This document shows, piece after piece, positions 1-10,030 of a DNA stretch of 64,000 nt. Under the pieces are notes generated by a model, which saw only the letters and a list, made by a program, of their open reading frames with translations, was not told where the DNA came from and searched no databases. The translations under genes were made by a program, and so were the position numbers. Numbering within the stretch: position 1 is the stretch's first letter; each line of letters starts with the position of its first letter. Origin of the DNA: Chromobacterium vaccinii (GTDB lineage: Bacteria; Pseudomonadota; Gammaproteobacteria; Burkholderiales; Chromobacteriaceae); contig NZ_JZJL01000015.1 of NCBI RefSeq assembly GCF_000971335.1, positions 31,602 through 95,601 on the forward strand, given 5' to 3'.

Positions 1-441
1 CAGCTTCAAGGCCTTGCCGTCCAGCACGATGGCTTCGAAGCTGGAGCTGGATACCAGCAACAGCACGAAGCCGCCGACGGCGGCGGCGGTGATGGGGTTG
101 AACTTGAAGCCCAGGCTTTCGATGCGGCGGTAGCCCCAGCCTATCGCCACCAGGCAGAACACCACCAGCCACCAGGTGGAAAAGCCGAACACGTACAGCA
201 GCATGTCCGACAGCCAGGCCCCGAACGCGCCGCCGTAATTGCGGACGGTGGGGTCGGAGGAGCTGTGCGACCAAGAGGAGTCGAGCGGGGAGTAGCTGGC
301 AAGCACCAGCACAAGGTAGACAGCCGCCACCGCCATCAGCAGCCACCATGCTTCGCGAAGCAGGGAGACCAGTTGAGGCGGCAGCGGCGTCTGGTTGTTC
401 TTGACTACGGCTTTGCGCTTGAAAAATCGCATTTTTTTCAT
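1..441 (-). CDS. ftsK: DNA translocase FtsK, N-terminal part (cut by window edge)
   Basis: Reading the minus strand from the ATG at 441-439 gives 147 codons open to the left edge. The protein starts MKKMRFFKRKAVVKNN, a short basic cytoplasmic head. It continues with a hydrophobic helix (LREAWWLLMAVAAVYLVL), the segment YSPLDSSWSHSS and a second helix (WWLVVFCLVAIGWGY), then a third near the edge. This pattern of membrane helices with an S-P-x-D-x-S-W stretch after helix 1 is typical of the FtsK membrane domain, which anchors the translocase at the division septum. The motor and gamma domains would lie outside the window. The call rests on the N-terminus only. Confidence 0.82.
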   Translation of the reverse strand, partial: MKKMRFFKRKAVVKNNQTPLPPQLVSLLREAWWLLMAVAAVYLVLVLASYSPLDSSWSHSSSDPTVRNYGGAFGAWLSDMLLYVFGFSTWWLVVFCLVAIGWGYRRIESLGFKFNPITAAAVGGFVLLLVSSSSFEAIVLDGKALKL

Positions 442-490
442 ATTTGGCTATGACAGCTGATGATTATAGCCTGATGCGAAGCTTTTCACC

Positions 491-1594
491 TTACCGAGGA
501 TACAGCGCGCCCAGCACGCGGGGGCCCTGCGCGCCGGTGACGGAGGGCAGGTTGCCGGCTTGGCGATGGTCGAAACGCCAGCCCAGCCAAGCGAAGGCGA
601 TCGCCTCGATCAGATGAGCGGGCAGTCCCAGCGCTTCGATCGCGCCCACTTGCTGCCCAGGCAGCAGGCGGGCTATCTCGGCCATCAGCGCGCCGTTGCG
701 GGCGCCGCCGCCGCAGGCGTAGACCGCCTGGTTGCCGGGGCAGTGCTCAAGGATGGAGTCGGCGATGCCGCGGGCGCTGAAGGCCAGCAAGGTGGCTTGC
801 ACATCTTGGGCAGAAGGCGCGGACGATAGCGCGGCCAGCTTTCCGGCCAGCCATTCGTCATCGAACAGGTCGCGCCCGGTGCTTTTGGGCGGCGGCTGCG
901 TCAGATAAGGCTCGGCCAGCATCGCGGCCAGCAATGGCGCGTGGACCGCTCCGCCGGCGGCCCAGCGGCCGTCGTCGTCGAAGGGCTGGCCGGTGTGGCG
1001 CAGGCACCATGCATCCATCAGCATATTGCCGGGTCCGCAGTCGAAGCCTATCGCCTCTTGGCCGGCATGCAGCCGGGCGATGTTGCTGATGCCGCCGATA
1101 TTGAGGATCACCCGTTTTTCGTCCGGGCTGGAGAAAGCGCTTTGCTGAAAAGCGGGCACCAGCGGCGCGCCATGGCCGCCGGCGGCGACGTCGCGGCTGC
1201 GGAAGTCGGCGATCACGTCGATGCCGGACAGTTCGGCCAGCTTGGCCATATTGCCGATCTGAACCGTGTAGCCGTCGTGCGGCGCGTGGCGCACGGTCTG
1301 GCCGTGGCAGGCGATGGCGCGGATGTCGTTTGGATGGCGGCCCGACTTTGCCAGCAATTCGCCCGCGGCCTGGGCGTAGATCTCGGCCAATCGGTTGGCC
1401 AGCGTTTCCGCGCGGTGCAACTCGTCGTGGCCGCGCGGCTGCAGCGCCAGCACTGCGGACTTCACCTCCGCGGGGTAGGGGACGACATGATCGGCCAGCG
1501 GCCGGGGCCGGCCGGCGTCGTCGAAGCGCACCATCACGGCGTCTACGCCGTCCAGGCTGGTGCCGGACATCATTCCAATGTATAGGTCAGTCAT
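491..1594 (-). CDS. anmK: Anhydro-N-acetylmuramic acid kinase
   Basis: AnmK phosphorylates and opens 1,6-anhydroMurNAc during peptidoglycan recycling in the cytoplasm. The N-terminus carries the family signature IGMMSGTSLDGVDAV. Further conserved blocks are ACHGQTVRH, VPAFQ, ILNIGGISNI, GFDCGPGNMLMD and ACGGGARN, all expected for the sugar-kinase/ASKHA fold. At about 367 residues it has the usual length. The ATG at 1594 shares its A with the TGA stop of the upstream M23 peptidase gene, so translation is probably coupled. A TTG one codon earlier is also open but less likely. The pairing with a peptidoglycan endopeptidase fits a wall turnover and recycling operon. Confidence 0.96.
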   Translation of the reverse strand: MTDLYIGMMSGTSLDGVDAVMVRFDDAGRPRPLADHVVPYPAEVKSAVLALQPRGHDELHRAETLANRLAEIYAQAAGELLAKSGRHPNDIRAIACHGQTVRHAPHDGYTVQIGNMAKLAELSGIDVIADFRSRDVAAGGHGAPLVPAFQQSAFSSPDEKRVILNIGGISNIARLHAGQEAIGFDCGPGNMLMDAWCLRHTGQPFDDDGRWAAGGAVHAPLLAAMLAEPYLTQPPPKSTGRDLFDDEWLAGKLAALSSAPSAQDVQATLLAFSARGIADSILEHCPGNQAVYACGGGARNGALMAEIARLLPGQQVGAIEALGLPAHLIEAIAFAWLGWRFDHRQAGNLPSVTGAQGPRVLGALYPR

Positions 1595-2928
1595 CAATCG
1601 ATCTGGGCAACGTTGACCGGGATGTTCTGCAGCAGATCAAGCCGCGCGCTCAGCACCTGTTTCTTGGCGTCGAATTGCGCGAGCTGGGTCTTGCTCAGGC
1701 CCGGGGTGGGCAGGGCGTTGGTGGCCGGGTCCACTGGCTGGTCGTTGACCCGCACCTCGAAGTGCAGGTGGGCGCCGGTGGAGCGGCCCGTGCTTCCAAC
1801 ATAGCCTATCACATCGCCGGCCTTTACCTTGCCGCCGGCCTGGATGCCCTTGCCGAAGGCGCGCATATGGGCGTACAGCGTGGTCAGCTTGGCGTTGTGG
1901 CGTATCATCACCACGTTGCCGTAGCCGTTCTCGCGCGCCACTTTGACCAGCTCGCCGTCGGCCGGCGCCACGATGGGCGTGCCGGCGCTGGCGGCGTAGT
2001 CGATGCCGGAATGCATGCGCAGGGAACGCAGGATGGGATGCATGCGCAGGCCGAAACCCGAGCTGATGCGGGCGCTGGCCACCGGCTGGCGGCTGAAGCC
2101 CTTCTTGACCGGCTTGCCTTCGCTGTCGTAGTAGGCGCCGCTTTCGCTGTCATGGGCGAAATAGAACGCTTGGTGCAGCTTGCCGGCGCGTTCGATAGAC
2201 ACCGCCAGCAGGTTGCCGCTGGCGATGGAGCTGCCGGCGTAGACCATGGTTTCGTAGACCAGATTGATGCGGTCGCCCGGCTTCAGACTGGAGAGTTCGA
2301 ACTGGTCGGAGAACACTTCGGACAACTGGTTGCGGATGTCGGCCGGCACGCGGGCGGCGGCCAGCTCGGCGGCGGCGCCTCGCTTCAGCGTGATCGAGCG
2401 CACGGTTTCCACGCTCTCGGCGGCCACCGGATCGGCGCTGGCCTGCCACTTGCCGTCGCGCTTCTCCAGCGCCACCAACAGTTGCTCGCCGTTGTCGTCA
2501 TCCTGCAGGAAGCGCAGGCCGAACAGCTCGCCGGCGTCGTTGGTCTGCACCGTCAGCGTGGCGCCGACTTTCAGCTTGAGCAGATCCTTGGCCACCGGGC
2601 TGGTATACAGGAAGGCGCGGGCTTCGTTGTCGCGCACGCCCAGGCGGTTCAGCACCCGGGCCACGGTGTCGCCGCGCTTGACCGCTTCGTCGCGCCAGTA
2701 GCGGGTCTGGCTGTCGGCGAAATGGAATTCCGGCAGCGCCAGCCGTTCGATCACTTGTTGCTGCCTAACCTGCTCGGGCAGGGTTTCCTTGGCGCCGTTG
2801 GCCACGGCGAAGGCGGTGGCCGTGCCCAGCAGCGGCAGGCAGGCGGCGATGCCGAGCCAGCTCAGGTGGTGGTTGACCAGCCGGCTGGCGCACTTTTGCG
2901 GGATGTGTAGCAGTTTGCGATAATCCAT
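1594..2928 (-). CDS. M23 family peptidoglycan endopeptidase (LytM/OapA-like)
   Basis: Starting at the ATG at 2928, which has a GGAAAAG ribosome-binding site just upstream, the protein is about 444 residues. It begins with a short head and a transmembrane or signal segment (GIAACLPLLGTATAFAV). A central LysM/OapA-like region follows (GDTVARVLNRLGV). The C-terminal M23 domain has the zinc ligands visible as MHSGIDYA and HLHFEV, plus GYGNVVMIRH and TLYAHM. Such proteins cut peptide cross-links in the periplasm. An upstream extension to 3003 is open but lacks family character. The gene overlaps anmK by one base. The substrate bond cannot be told from sequence. Confidence 0.92.
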   Translation of the reverse strand: MDYRKLLHIPQKCASRLVNHHLSWLGIAACLPLLGTATAFAVANGAKETLPEQVRQQQVIERLALPEFHFADSQTRYWRDEAVKRGDTVARVLNRLGVRDNEARAFLYTSPVAKDLLKLKVGATLTVQTNDAGELFGLRFLQDDDNGEQLLVALEKRDGKWQASADPVAAESVETVRSITLKRGAAAELAAARVPADIRNQLSEVFSDQFELSSLKPGDRINLVYETMVYAGSSIASGNLLAVSIERAGKLHQAFYFAHDSESGAYYDSEGKPVKKGFSRQPVASARISSGFGLRMHPILRSLRMHSGIDYAASAGTPIVAPADGELVKVARENGYGNVVMIRHNAKLTTLYAHMRAFGKGIQAGGKVKAGDVIGYVGSTGRSTGAHLHFEVRVNDQPVDPATNALPTPGLSKTQLAQFDAKKQVLSARLDLLQNIPVNVAQID

Positions 2929-3123
2929 CACTTTTCCGGGCAGGCGCCGCCTGCCTATGCAAAATATTGATCCGATTCCAGCGCATGCATGCGCCAAAAT
3001 CATGTTTGGTAGGCGGCTCGCGCGATAGTTCCGGCAAAAGACGTCAGTGTGCCGCAGAATGATGCTCGAGCCAAATGACCAGCGGCCAAAATGGCCGCCA
3101 TTCCCAACCCATCTGGCAAGAAT

Positions 3124-4122
3124 ATGAAATTAACCCTGTTGTTACCCGGCCTATGCTGGCTGGACGCCCATGACGGCGCGGAGGTAGGCAAGGGGCTGAG
3201 TGTGCCGGCGTTGCAACAATTGCTGGGCAAGGGCATGCTGCAGCGGCGCGAGCAGAGCCACGCCGAATGCCTGGGCCGGCTATGGGGCGCGGCGCCGGCC
3301 GGTTTGGCGCGGATAGCCGCCGCCGAAGCCGGCCTGGACGCCGAAAGTGGCGACTGGCTGTTCGCCGATCCGGTGCATTTGAGGGTGGATCGCGACCGGG
3401 CGCTGCTGGCCGATGTGGGTGTGATGCAGGTGAGCCAGGACGAAGCCGTCAAGCTGACGGATGCCTTGAGCCGACACTTCGGCGAAGACGGATTGAGCTT
3501 CCACCCTGCGACGCCGGGGCGCTGGCTGTTGCGATCCGACAAACCGCTGCGCGCGCGCTTCACGCCGCTGTGGGATGTGGTGGGAGAGGACATCAACCGC
3601 CATCTGCCGCAAGGCGACGATGGCCTGGCCTGGAGCCGGATGCTGAACGAGCTGCAGATGCTGCTGTATACCCAGCCGATCAATGACGAGCGCGAAATGC
3701 GAGGCGAGCTGGCCGTCAACAGCGTGTGGCTGTGGGGCGAGGGCGAACCCGGCGCGTGGAGCGCGCCCGCGGCCAGACTGCTGGCCGATGACGAGGCGCT
3801 GCGCTTGCTGGCGGAGCGCTCGGGCATGGGCATCGACGCCGCGCCGTTCGCCTTTGGCGGCCTGGAACCTGGCGATGATTGCCTGCTGGCGCTGGACGCG
3901 CTGCAGGCCGCCGCGCAGTATCGCGACGCTTGGGGCTGGCGCGAAACGCTGGAGAGGCTGGAAGGCGACTGGTTCGCGCCCATGCTGTCCGCGCTGCGCC
4001 AGCGCAAGCTGGAGCAACTGACGCTGATCGCCACCGGCCCGGCCGGTTTCGAGCTGACGCTCAAACCGTCCGATCTGTGGAAGTTCTGGAAACGCGCGCT
4101 GCCGCTGGCGGCGCTGTACTAG
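3124..4122 (+). CDS. RpfE-like / phosphoglycerate-mutase-like protein beside recJ
   Basis: The 332-residue product begins MKLTLLLPGLCWLDA. A weak GGCAAG precedes the ATG at 3124, and an upstream extension to 3091 is open but less convincing. The length, the LLPGL start and the motif NELQMLLYTQPIND are as I recall for a family of proteobacterial proteins annotated as RpfE or cofactor-independent phosphoglycerate-mutase-like. In Xanthomonas rpfE also neighbours recJ, which matches the gene order here. No signal peptide or membrane segment is visible. The stop at 4120-4122 is only 8 bases before recJ, so the two are probably one transcript. The biochemical role is not established; the call is by similarity and context. 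Confidence 0.6.
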   Translation: MKLTLLLPGLCWLDAHDGAEVGKGLSVPALQQLLGKGMLQRREQSHAECLGRLWGAAPAGLARIAAAEAGLDAESGDWLFADPVHLRVDRDRALLADVGVMQVSQDEAVKLTDALSRHFGEDGLSFHPATPGRWLLRSDKPLRARFTPLWDVVGEDINRHLPQGDDGLAWSRMLNELQMLLYTQPINDEREMRGELAVNSVWLWGEGEPGAWSAPAARLLADDEALRLLAERSGMGIDAAPFAFGGLEPGDDCLLALDALQAAAQYRDAWGWRETLERLEGDWFAPMLSALRQRKLEQLTLIATGPAGFELTLKPSDLWKFWKRALPLAALY

Positions 4123-4130
4123 AAGAAGAT

Positions 4131-5819
4131 ATGTCGCAAATCGTCACTCGAGAAGTGCCCGCCGAACTGCAGCATAAGCTGCTTGGCCAAGGGCTGACCG
4201 CGCTGCAGGCGCGGCTGTACGCCGCCCGCGGCATCGCCGACAGCGAAGAGCTGGATTACGGCCTGAAAGGCCTGCTGCCGTATCAAAACCTGAAGAACGC
4301 CGAAGCGATGGCCTGCCGGCTGGCCGACGCCATCGCCGCCAAACAGCGCCTGCTGGTGGTGGCCGATTACGACGCCGACGGCGCGACCGCCTGCGCGGTG
4401 GCGGTGAAGGGCTTGTCGATGCTGGGCGCCACCATCGGCTTCATCGTGCCCAATCGCTTCGAATACGGCTATGGCCTGACGCCGGAGATCGTCGAGCTGG
4501 CGGCGCAGAAGCGGCCTGACATCATCGTCACTGTCGACAACGGCATCGCCAGCGTGGCCGGGGTGGATGCCGCCAGGGCTCGCGGCATCGAGGTGCTGGT
4601 GACCGACCACCACCTGCCGGGCGACACCTTGCCGGATGCCTTGATCGTCAACCCGAACCAGCCCGGCTGCGAATTTCCGTCCAAGAATCTGGCCGGCGTC
4701 GGCGTGATGTTCTACGTGCTGATGGCCTTGCGGGTGGAGATGCGCCGGCGCGGCGTGTTCGACGAGCAGACCCAGCCCAATCTGGGCGTGCTGCTGGACC
4801 TGGTGGCGCTGGGCACGGTGGCCGATGTGGTGCGGCTGGACCGCAACAACCGCACCCTGGTAGAGAACGGCTTGAAACGGATGCGGGCCGGGCGGATGGC
4901 GCCGGGCATCGCCGCCTTGTTCCGCGTCGCCGGCCGCGCCCATTACAAAGCCAATACCTTCGATCTTGGCTTTACGCTGGGCCCGCGGCTCAACGCGGCC
5001 GGCCGGCTGGACGACATGAGCCTGGGCATCGCCTGCCTGTTGGCCAGCAATGAAGAGCAGGCGGTGCGGCTGGCGCAGGAGCTGGACAAGCTCAACCGCG
5101 AGCGGCGCGGCATCGAAGCCGGCATGCAGGACGAGGCGCTGGCGGCATTGTCCGGCATCGACGCCGGCAACCGCTACACGCTGACCCTGTACCGCGACGA
5201 CTGGCACCAGGGCGTAGTGGGGATTGTGGCTTCCCGGTTGAAAGAGCGCTTCCACCGCCCCGTCATCGTATTCGCGCCCGGCGACGAGGGCGAGATCAAG
5301 GGCTCCGGCCGCTCGATTCCCGGTTTCCACCTGCGCGACGCGCTGGACCTGGTCTACAAGCGCCACCCGGGCCTGATCCTGAAGTTTGGCGGCCACGCGA
5401 TGGCGGCCGGCCTGAGCCTGGATGAAAGCCGCTTCGCGGAGTTTCAGCAGGCATTCGAGGCGGTGGCGCGCGAGCTGATGGATGAGAAGCAACTGACCCG
5501 GATGATAGAAACCGACGGCAGCCTGCCGGCGCGGGACGTCAATCTGCAGCTGGCCGAGACGCTGGCGGCCGAGGTATGGGGGCAGGGCTTCCCGGTGCCG
5601 TACTTCCACGACCAGTTCATGGTGGTCAACCAGAAACTGGTGGGCGACAAGCACCTGAAGCTGCGCCTGGCACGCGAAGGCTGCGAATTCGACGCGATGC
5701 TGTTCAACCACGCCGACTGGCTGCCGGACCGCATCCAGGCGGTGTACCAGTTGATCGCCAATGAATGGCAGGGGCGCAAGGAGCTGCAGGTCTATCTGCA
5801 GCATTGGGCGGCCGCTTGA
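4131..5819 (+). CDS. recJ: Single-stranded-DNA-specific exonuclease RecJ
   Basis: RecJ is a 5'-3' exonuclease on single-stranded DNA in recombination and mismatch repair. The 562-residue protein shows the DHH superfamily metal-binding motifs in order: VVADYDADGATA, TVDNGI, VTDHHLP and ALGTVADVV. The DHHA1 region follows with GSGRSIPGFHLRDAL and KFGGHAMAAG, then the C-terminal OB-like domain. Length is normal for RecJ. The ATG at 4131 follows AGAAGAAG. The stop codon overlaps the TTG start of the broken downstream ATPase gene. Confidence 0.97.
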   Translation: MSQIVTREVPAELQHKLLGQGLTALQARLYAARGIADSEELDYGLKGLLPYQNLKNAEAMACRLADAIAAKQRLLVVADYDADGATACAVAVKGLSMLGATIGFIVPNRFEYGYGLTPEIVELAAQKRPDIIVTVDNGIASVAGVDAARARGIEVLVTDHHLPGDTLPDALIVNPNQPGCEFPSKNLAGVGVMFYVLMALRVEMRRRGVFDEQTQPNLGVLLDLVALGTVADVVRLDRNNRTLVENGLKRMRAGRMAPGIAALFRVAGRAHYKANTFDLGFTLGPRLNAAGRLDDMSLGIACLLASNEEQAVRLAQELDKLNRERRGIEAGMQDEALAALSGIDAGNRYTLTLYRDDWHQGVVGIVASRLKERFHRPVIVFAPGDEGEIKGSGRSIPGFHLRDALDLVYKRHPGLILKFGGHAMAAGLSLDESRFAEFQQAFEAVARELMDEKQLTRMIETDGSLPARDVNLQLAETLAAEVWGQGFPVPYFHDQFMVVNQKLVGDKHLKLRLAREGCEFDAMLFNHADWLPDRIQAVYQLIANEWQGRKELQVYLQHWAAA

Positions 5820-6373
5820 ACGGCAAGGACGGGATCGCGCCGGCCAAATTGCTGGTCCTGACCGGCGGGCCCGGCGCGGGCAAGACGTCATTGCTGGCGA
5901 CGCTGCAAGCCATGGGCTAGCCGGCGCTGGATGAAGCCGGACGGGCCATCATCCAGGACCAGCAGCGGATAGGCGGGAACGCGCTGCCCTGGACCGACCC
6001 GCGCGCGTTCGCGGAGCTGATGCTGAGCTGGGACATGAGGAATGTCCGCCTGGCGGAGCGGGAGGCAGGGCCGGTGTTTCTGGATCGCGGCATCCCGGAC
6101 GTCATCGGCTATTTCGAGTTGTCGGGGGTTCCGGTTCCCGCCCATCTGGAAAAGGCGGCCGGCGTGTTTCGTTACGACAAGATTTTTTTGCTGCGTCCCT
6201 GGCCGGAGATTTTCGCGCAGGACGGCGAGCGCCGGCAGAGCCTGGAAGAGGCCGAGCGCACCTGCGAGGCGATGGAGCGGGTCTACGCCCGCTTGGGATA
6301 CCGGCTGGCGGAAGTGCCGCGCGGTTCGCTGGAACAGCGGGCGGCTTTTGTAATCAATCAGATGGGCAAGTAG
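5816..6373 (+). pseudogene. AAA-family ATPase (P-loop), interrupted by an in-frame amber codon
   Basis: Read from the TTG at 5816, which overlaps the recJ stop, the frame gives a P-loop (TGGPGAGKTSLL) and reaches TAG at 5918-5920 after 34 codons. The same frame then continues without interruption for 151 codons to the TAG at 6371-6373. The continuation encodes LDEAGRAIIQDQ, PVFLDRGIPDVIGY, YDKIFLLRPWPE and YRLAEVPRGSLEQRAAF. These are hallmarks of the AAA_28-type ATPases of about 180 residues. Family members usually have a GY at the position of the stop, so one base change of a tyrosine codon would explain it. No frameshift is needed. It is probably inactive unless the amber codon is suppressed. 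Confidence 0.8.
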
Positions 6374-6400
6374 CGCGGCTCGCGCGCATGGGGTGTTTCG

Positions 6401-7972
6401 ATGGAAATGTTGGTGATCGGCCTGTTGCTGGGCCTGTTGGGCGGCGGCGCCGCGGCTTGGGCCGCGCGCGGAAGAAGCGCCAGGGAATTGGACGCGCTGC
6501 GGCAACAGACTGCTGGATTGCAGGCGCAGCTGGATGCGCTGCGGCCGCAGTTGGAAGACGCGAGAGGCCGTGAGCTGGAAGCGAGCAGGGCCTTGCAGGC
6601 GCAAAGCCAGCAATTGGCCGACAGCCAGACCCAACTGGGCGCTTATGTCGCCCGCGCCCAGCGCGTGCCGGAGCTGGAAGGGCAACTGCAGGAGCGCGGC
6701 CAACAGCTGGATGGATTGCAGCTGGAGTTGCGCCGGCTGTCGTCGCAACTGGCGGCCAGCGAGGAGCAGGGGCGCTTGCTGGACGCCTTGCAGCAACGCA
6801 GCCAGAAGCAAGGGGAGGACATCGTGCGCCTGAGCGCGCGCGAGCAGGAGCTGGCCACGCAGCTGGACAATGAGCGCCGCCAGAGCCAGGAAAAACTGGC
6901 CCTGCTGATGGAGGCGCGCCAGACGCTTTCCGACCAGTTCAAGGCGCTGGCCGGCGACATCCTCGAGGAAAAATCCAAGCGCTTCACCGAACAGAACCAG
7001 CAAAATCTGGGCACGCTGCTGAATCCGCTGCACGAGCGCATCCAGAATTTCGGCAAGCTGGTGCAGGACACCTACGACAAGGACAGCAAGGAGCGGCTGA
7101 CGCTGGAGACCGAGCTCAAGCGACTGCAGGAGCTGAACACCCGCCTGGGCGACGACGCCGTCGCGCTGACCAATGCCCTGACCGGCGCCAGCAGCAAGGC
7201 GCAGGGCACCTGGGGCGAAATGGTGTTGGAAAAAGTGCTGGAAACCTCCGGCCTGACCAAGGACCGCGAGTACCGGGTGCAGGTGTCCGACACGCTGGAA
7301 ACCGACGACGGCGGCAAGCGCTATCAGCCGGACGTGGTGATAGACCTGCCGGAAGGCAAGCAGCTGGTGGTGGATTCCAAGGTGTCGCTGAATGCCTATG
7401 TCCGCTACACGGCGGCGGAAGACGACGCCGCGCGCGAGGCCGAGCTGAAAGGCCATATCGCCGCCATCCGCGCCCACATCCGTTCGCTGTCGGAAAAGCG
7501 TTACCAGGATCTGTACAAGCTGAACACGCTGGATTTCGTGTTCATGTTCATCCCGGTGGAGCCGGCCTATCTGCTGGCGGTGCAACACGACATGAGCCTG
7601 TTCAACGAGGCTTTCGAACGCCGCATCATGATTGTCGGCCCCAGCACGCTGTTGGCCACGCTGCGCACCGTCGCCAGCATCTGGCGCTACGAATACCAGA
7701 ACCAGAACGCGCAGGAGATCGCGCGGCAGGGCGGGGCGATGTACGACAAGTTCGCCGGCTTCGTCGCCAATATGGAGAAGCTGGGCAAGCAGCTGGATAC
7801 CAGCCGCGACACTTTCTCCGACGCGATGAAGCAGTTGTCCAGTGGGCGCGGCAACCTGATGGCCAGCGCGGAGAAGCTGCGCAAGCTTGGCATACGCAAC
7901 AACAAGCAGCTATCGGCCCAGTTGCGGCTGGAGAGCGGCGAGGACGCCGACGAAGAACCGGTCGAGGAGTGA
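6401..7972 (+). CDS. rmuC: DNA recombination protein RmuC
   Basis: The 523-residue protein starts with a single membrane helix ([18 protein letters not shown]). A long glutamine- and leucine-rich coiled coil of about 170 residues follows, then the conserved RmuC core with [56 protein letters not shown] and [10 protein letters not shown]. RmuC limits inversion and rearrangement of DNA, and the core is thought to be nuclease-like. Length and domain order are standard. The ATG at 6401 follows GGGGTG. It lies 27 bases after the broken ATPase gene. Confidence 0.96.
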   Translation: MEMLVIGLLLGLLGGGAAAWAARGRSARELDALRQQTAGLQAQLDALRPQLEDARGRELEASRALQAQSQQLADSQTQLGAYVARAQRVPELEGQLQERGQQLDGLQLELRRLSSQLAASEEQGRLLDALQQRSQKQGEDIVRLSAREQELATQLDNERRQSQEKLALLMEARQTLSDQFKALAGDILEEKSKRFTEQNQQNLGTLLNPLHERIQNFGKLVQDTYDKDSKERLTLETELKRLQELNTRLGDDAVALTNALTGASSKAQGTWGEMVLEKVLETSGLTKDREYRVQVSDTLETDDGGKRYQPDVVIDLPEGKQLVVDSKVSLNAYVRYTAAEDDAAREAELKGHIAAIRAHIRSLSEKRYQDLYKLNTLDFVFMFIPVEPAYLLAVQHDMSLFNEAFERRIMIVGPSTLLATLRTVASIWRYEYQNQNAQEIARQGGAMYDKFAGFVANMEKLGKQLDTSRDTFSDAMKQLSSGRGNLMASAEKLRKLGIRNNKQLSAQLRLESGEDADEEPVEE

Positions 7973-8043
7973 TCTCGGGCAGAGCGGCGGCATCGAAAAT
8001 ACATTATCATGCCGCCTTCTTGTTTTTCACGTTGAAGACGGTC

Positions 8044-9141
8044 ATGGGCAAAATCCGGGTAGGCTTGCTTTTCGGCGGACAGTCGTCTGAGCACGAGGTT
8101 TCTCTGCAATCGGCCAGGAATATCCTGGAAGCGATAGACGGCGAGCATTACGAAGTGTCGCTGATAGGCGTGGACAAGCGGGGGCGTTGGCATGTCAACC
8201 ATTCGTCCAATTACCTGTTGAATGCGGACGACCCAGCACGCATCGCGCTGCGGGAGACAGGTGAAAACCTGGCCGTGGTGCTGGGCGAGCAATCAGGCCA
8301 ATTGCGCGCGGCTGCCGACGCATCGCCGCTGGCGAAGCTCGACGTAGCTTTCCCCATCGTCCACGGCTCGTTGGGGGAGGATGGCTGTTTCCAAGGCCTG
8401 CTCCGGATGGCCAATATCCCTTTCGTCGGCGCCGGTGTGCTGGGGTCGGCCATCTGCATGGACAAAGATGTGGCCAAGCGGCTGCTGCGGGACGCTGGAC
8501 TGCAAGTGGCACCCTTTGTCACATTGACTCGCGCCAAGGCTGCGCAGGCTGATCTTGCTGCCATCGTCGAGCAATTGGGATTGCCGCTGTTCGTCAAGCC
8601 TGCCAACCAGGGTTCTTCCGTGGGCGTGAGCAAAGTGAAGCGCGCCGAGGATTTGCGAGCCGCATTGGATGAGGCGCTGCGCTACGACCACAAGGTTCTG
8701 GTGGAGCAGGCGGTGATCGGCAGGGAAATCGAATGCGCAGTGCTTGGCAACGAATATCCCCAGGCCAGCGGTTGCGGCGAGATCGTGCTCAACGATGAAT
8801 TCTATGCCTACGACACCAAGTATCTGAACGAAAGCGGCGCTCGCGTGGCTGTGCCAGCCGACATTCCGGACGATGCGTGCCAGCGCATTCGCGACATTGC
8901 CATTCAGGCCTTCCAAGCGCTGGAGTGCAGCGGCATGGCGCGGGTGGATGTATTCCTGACGCCTGGTGGCGAGGTGGTGATCAATGAGTTGAACACGCTG
9001 CCGGGCTTCACCAACATCAGCATGTATCCCAAACTCTGGCAGGCTGCGGGCATGTCGTATCGCGACCTGATCACGGCGTTGATCGGCCTGGCTTTGGAGA
9101 AAGGCCGTCTGGACGATAGCCTGATCCGCAGCCATATGTGA
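8044..9141 (+). CDS. ddl: D-alanine--D-alanine ligase
   Basis: This ATP-grasp ligase makes D-Ala-D-Ala for peptidoglycan precursors in the cytoplasm. The protein (365 residues) begins [20 protein letters not shown], the family N-terminus. It then shows [47 protein letters not shown] and [12 protein letters not shown]. The omega loop reads YDTKYL, with the Lys-Tyr pair expected for D-Ala rather than D-lactate specificity. An open extension upstream to 7969 has no family similarity, so the ATG at 8044 was chosen. The class is closer to the longer DdlA type than to the shorter DdlB type. Confidence 0.96.
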   Translation: MGKIRVGLLFGGQSSEHEVSLQSARNILEAIDGEHYEVSLIGVDKRGRWHVNHSSNYLLNADDPARIALRETGENLAVVLGEQSGQLRAAADASPLAKLDVAFPIVHGSLGEDGCFQGLLRMANIPFVGAGVLGSAICMDKDVAKRLLRDAGLQVAPFVTLTRAKAAQADLAAIVEQLGLPLFVKPANQGSSVGVSKVKRAEDLRAALDEALRYDHKVLVEQAVIGREIECAVLGNEYPQASGCGEIVLNDEFYAYDTKYLNESGARVAVPADIPDDACQRIRDIAIQAFQALECSGMARVDVFLTPGGEVVINELNTLPGFTNISMYPKLWQAAGMSYRDLITALIGLALEKGRLDDSLIRSHM

Positions 9142-9209
9142 GTCTAGGCAAGACGTTTCTCAGCTAGCGCCGTGTCGTTGCGGCGCTGCTGCTTGTCGGG
9201 GAGTGGGGG

Positions 9210-9926
9210 CTATTGATTTTGTGGATTGACAGTTTGCGGATCGACAGCGCGTGTGGCGATGATGGATATGCCGGTTGGGCTGTAGCTGGCAAACCGGGTG
9301 CTGGCTGCCTTCATATGGCTGACCATGTCTGAAAAGTTCGCGCTGTTCACACCATTTGCTGGGTCCATATAGCTGCCATCATTGCGGGACAGCACCCAGT
9401 GGAGTCCAACCGGCACGCCGACCACGCTGACTGCTAGCGCCTCAATTTTGACTTGCCCCTCTGCAGGTTGTGGGGCTTCGTTTTCTATCGGGCAATTCAT
9501 TCCTTCCAGGCCTTTTCTCGCATCAGGGTATATCCAGCTAAGCGCGCTAGAAAAAAATCCAGCTTCTTCCACTACGCGCATCTCCAGACCAAGCAACCGG
9601 CCGGCTGTCACGATGCCGTCAGGCATGGAATAGCCTGCCGTTGCGAGATTGTTCGGGTCTGCTTTGCTGGTCATGGCGTAAATGTCGCCTTCGCATCGAG
9701 CACCTACCTCCAGCGTATCTATGTTGAACTTCTCGGATGTCGACCCTTTTAGTAATGGAATGCTGGTAACGCCAAGCTCCTTTGCCGTGCATAGCAAGGC
9801 GACAGCACCGCACGAGTTGGTATACATCTGCATTCTGGAAGTTTGACCGGGAACCGCGGTAGGTTGAGGAGCATTGTTCTGCTGAGGGGCGGCCGTCTGA
9901 GTCGCCGTGTTGGGGGTGACAAGCAT
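9210..9926 (-). CDS. C39-like papain-fold cysteine protease candidate, possible secreted effector
   Basis: The 238-residue product has no recognised close relative in my knowledge. Residues 1-32 are rich in Thr, Gln, Asn, Pro and Ala and look disordered. A papain-fold signature follows: Gln33 five residues before Cys39 (QMYTNSCGAVALL), His176 in GLHWVLS and Asp188 in YMDPANG. The Q-x5-C-G spacing with a later H-W and D-P is what C39-type peptidases show. There is no Sec signal or membrane helix. The polar low-complexity N-terminus and a nearby HilA homologue suggest a type III effector, but that is inference. It could also be an intracellular peptidase or transglutaminase-like enzyme. Confidence 0.6.
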   Translation of the reverse strand: MLVTPNTATQTAAPQQNNAPQPTAVPGQTSRMQMYTNSCGAVALLCTAKELGVTSIPLLKGSTSEKFNIDTLEVGARCEGDIYAMTSKADPNNLATAGYSMPDGIVTAGRLLGLEMRVVEEAGFFSSALSWIYPDARKGLEGMNCPIENEAPQPAEGQVKIEALAVSVVGVPVGLHWVLSRNDGSYMDPANGVNSANFSDMVSHMKAASTRFASYSPTGISIIATRAVDPQTVNPQNQ

Positions 9927-10030
9927 AGTCTTTGGGCGTAGTTGATGTAATTAAGTGGAAGTCACAGGATTTCATAATGCTTTGCCTTGTGCTTGCAGAA
10001 AGCGATCATGAACGCAGACTGCGGGTCAAA

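Noticed and set aside
9166..9187. Inverted repeat AGCGCCG/CGGCGCT after ddl as terminator
   Set aside because: No T-tract follows the stem; too weak to call.
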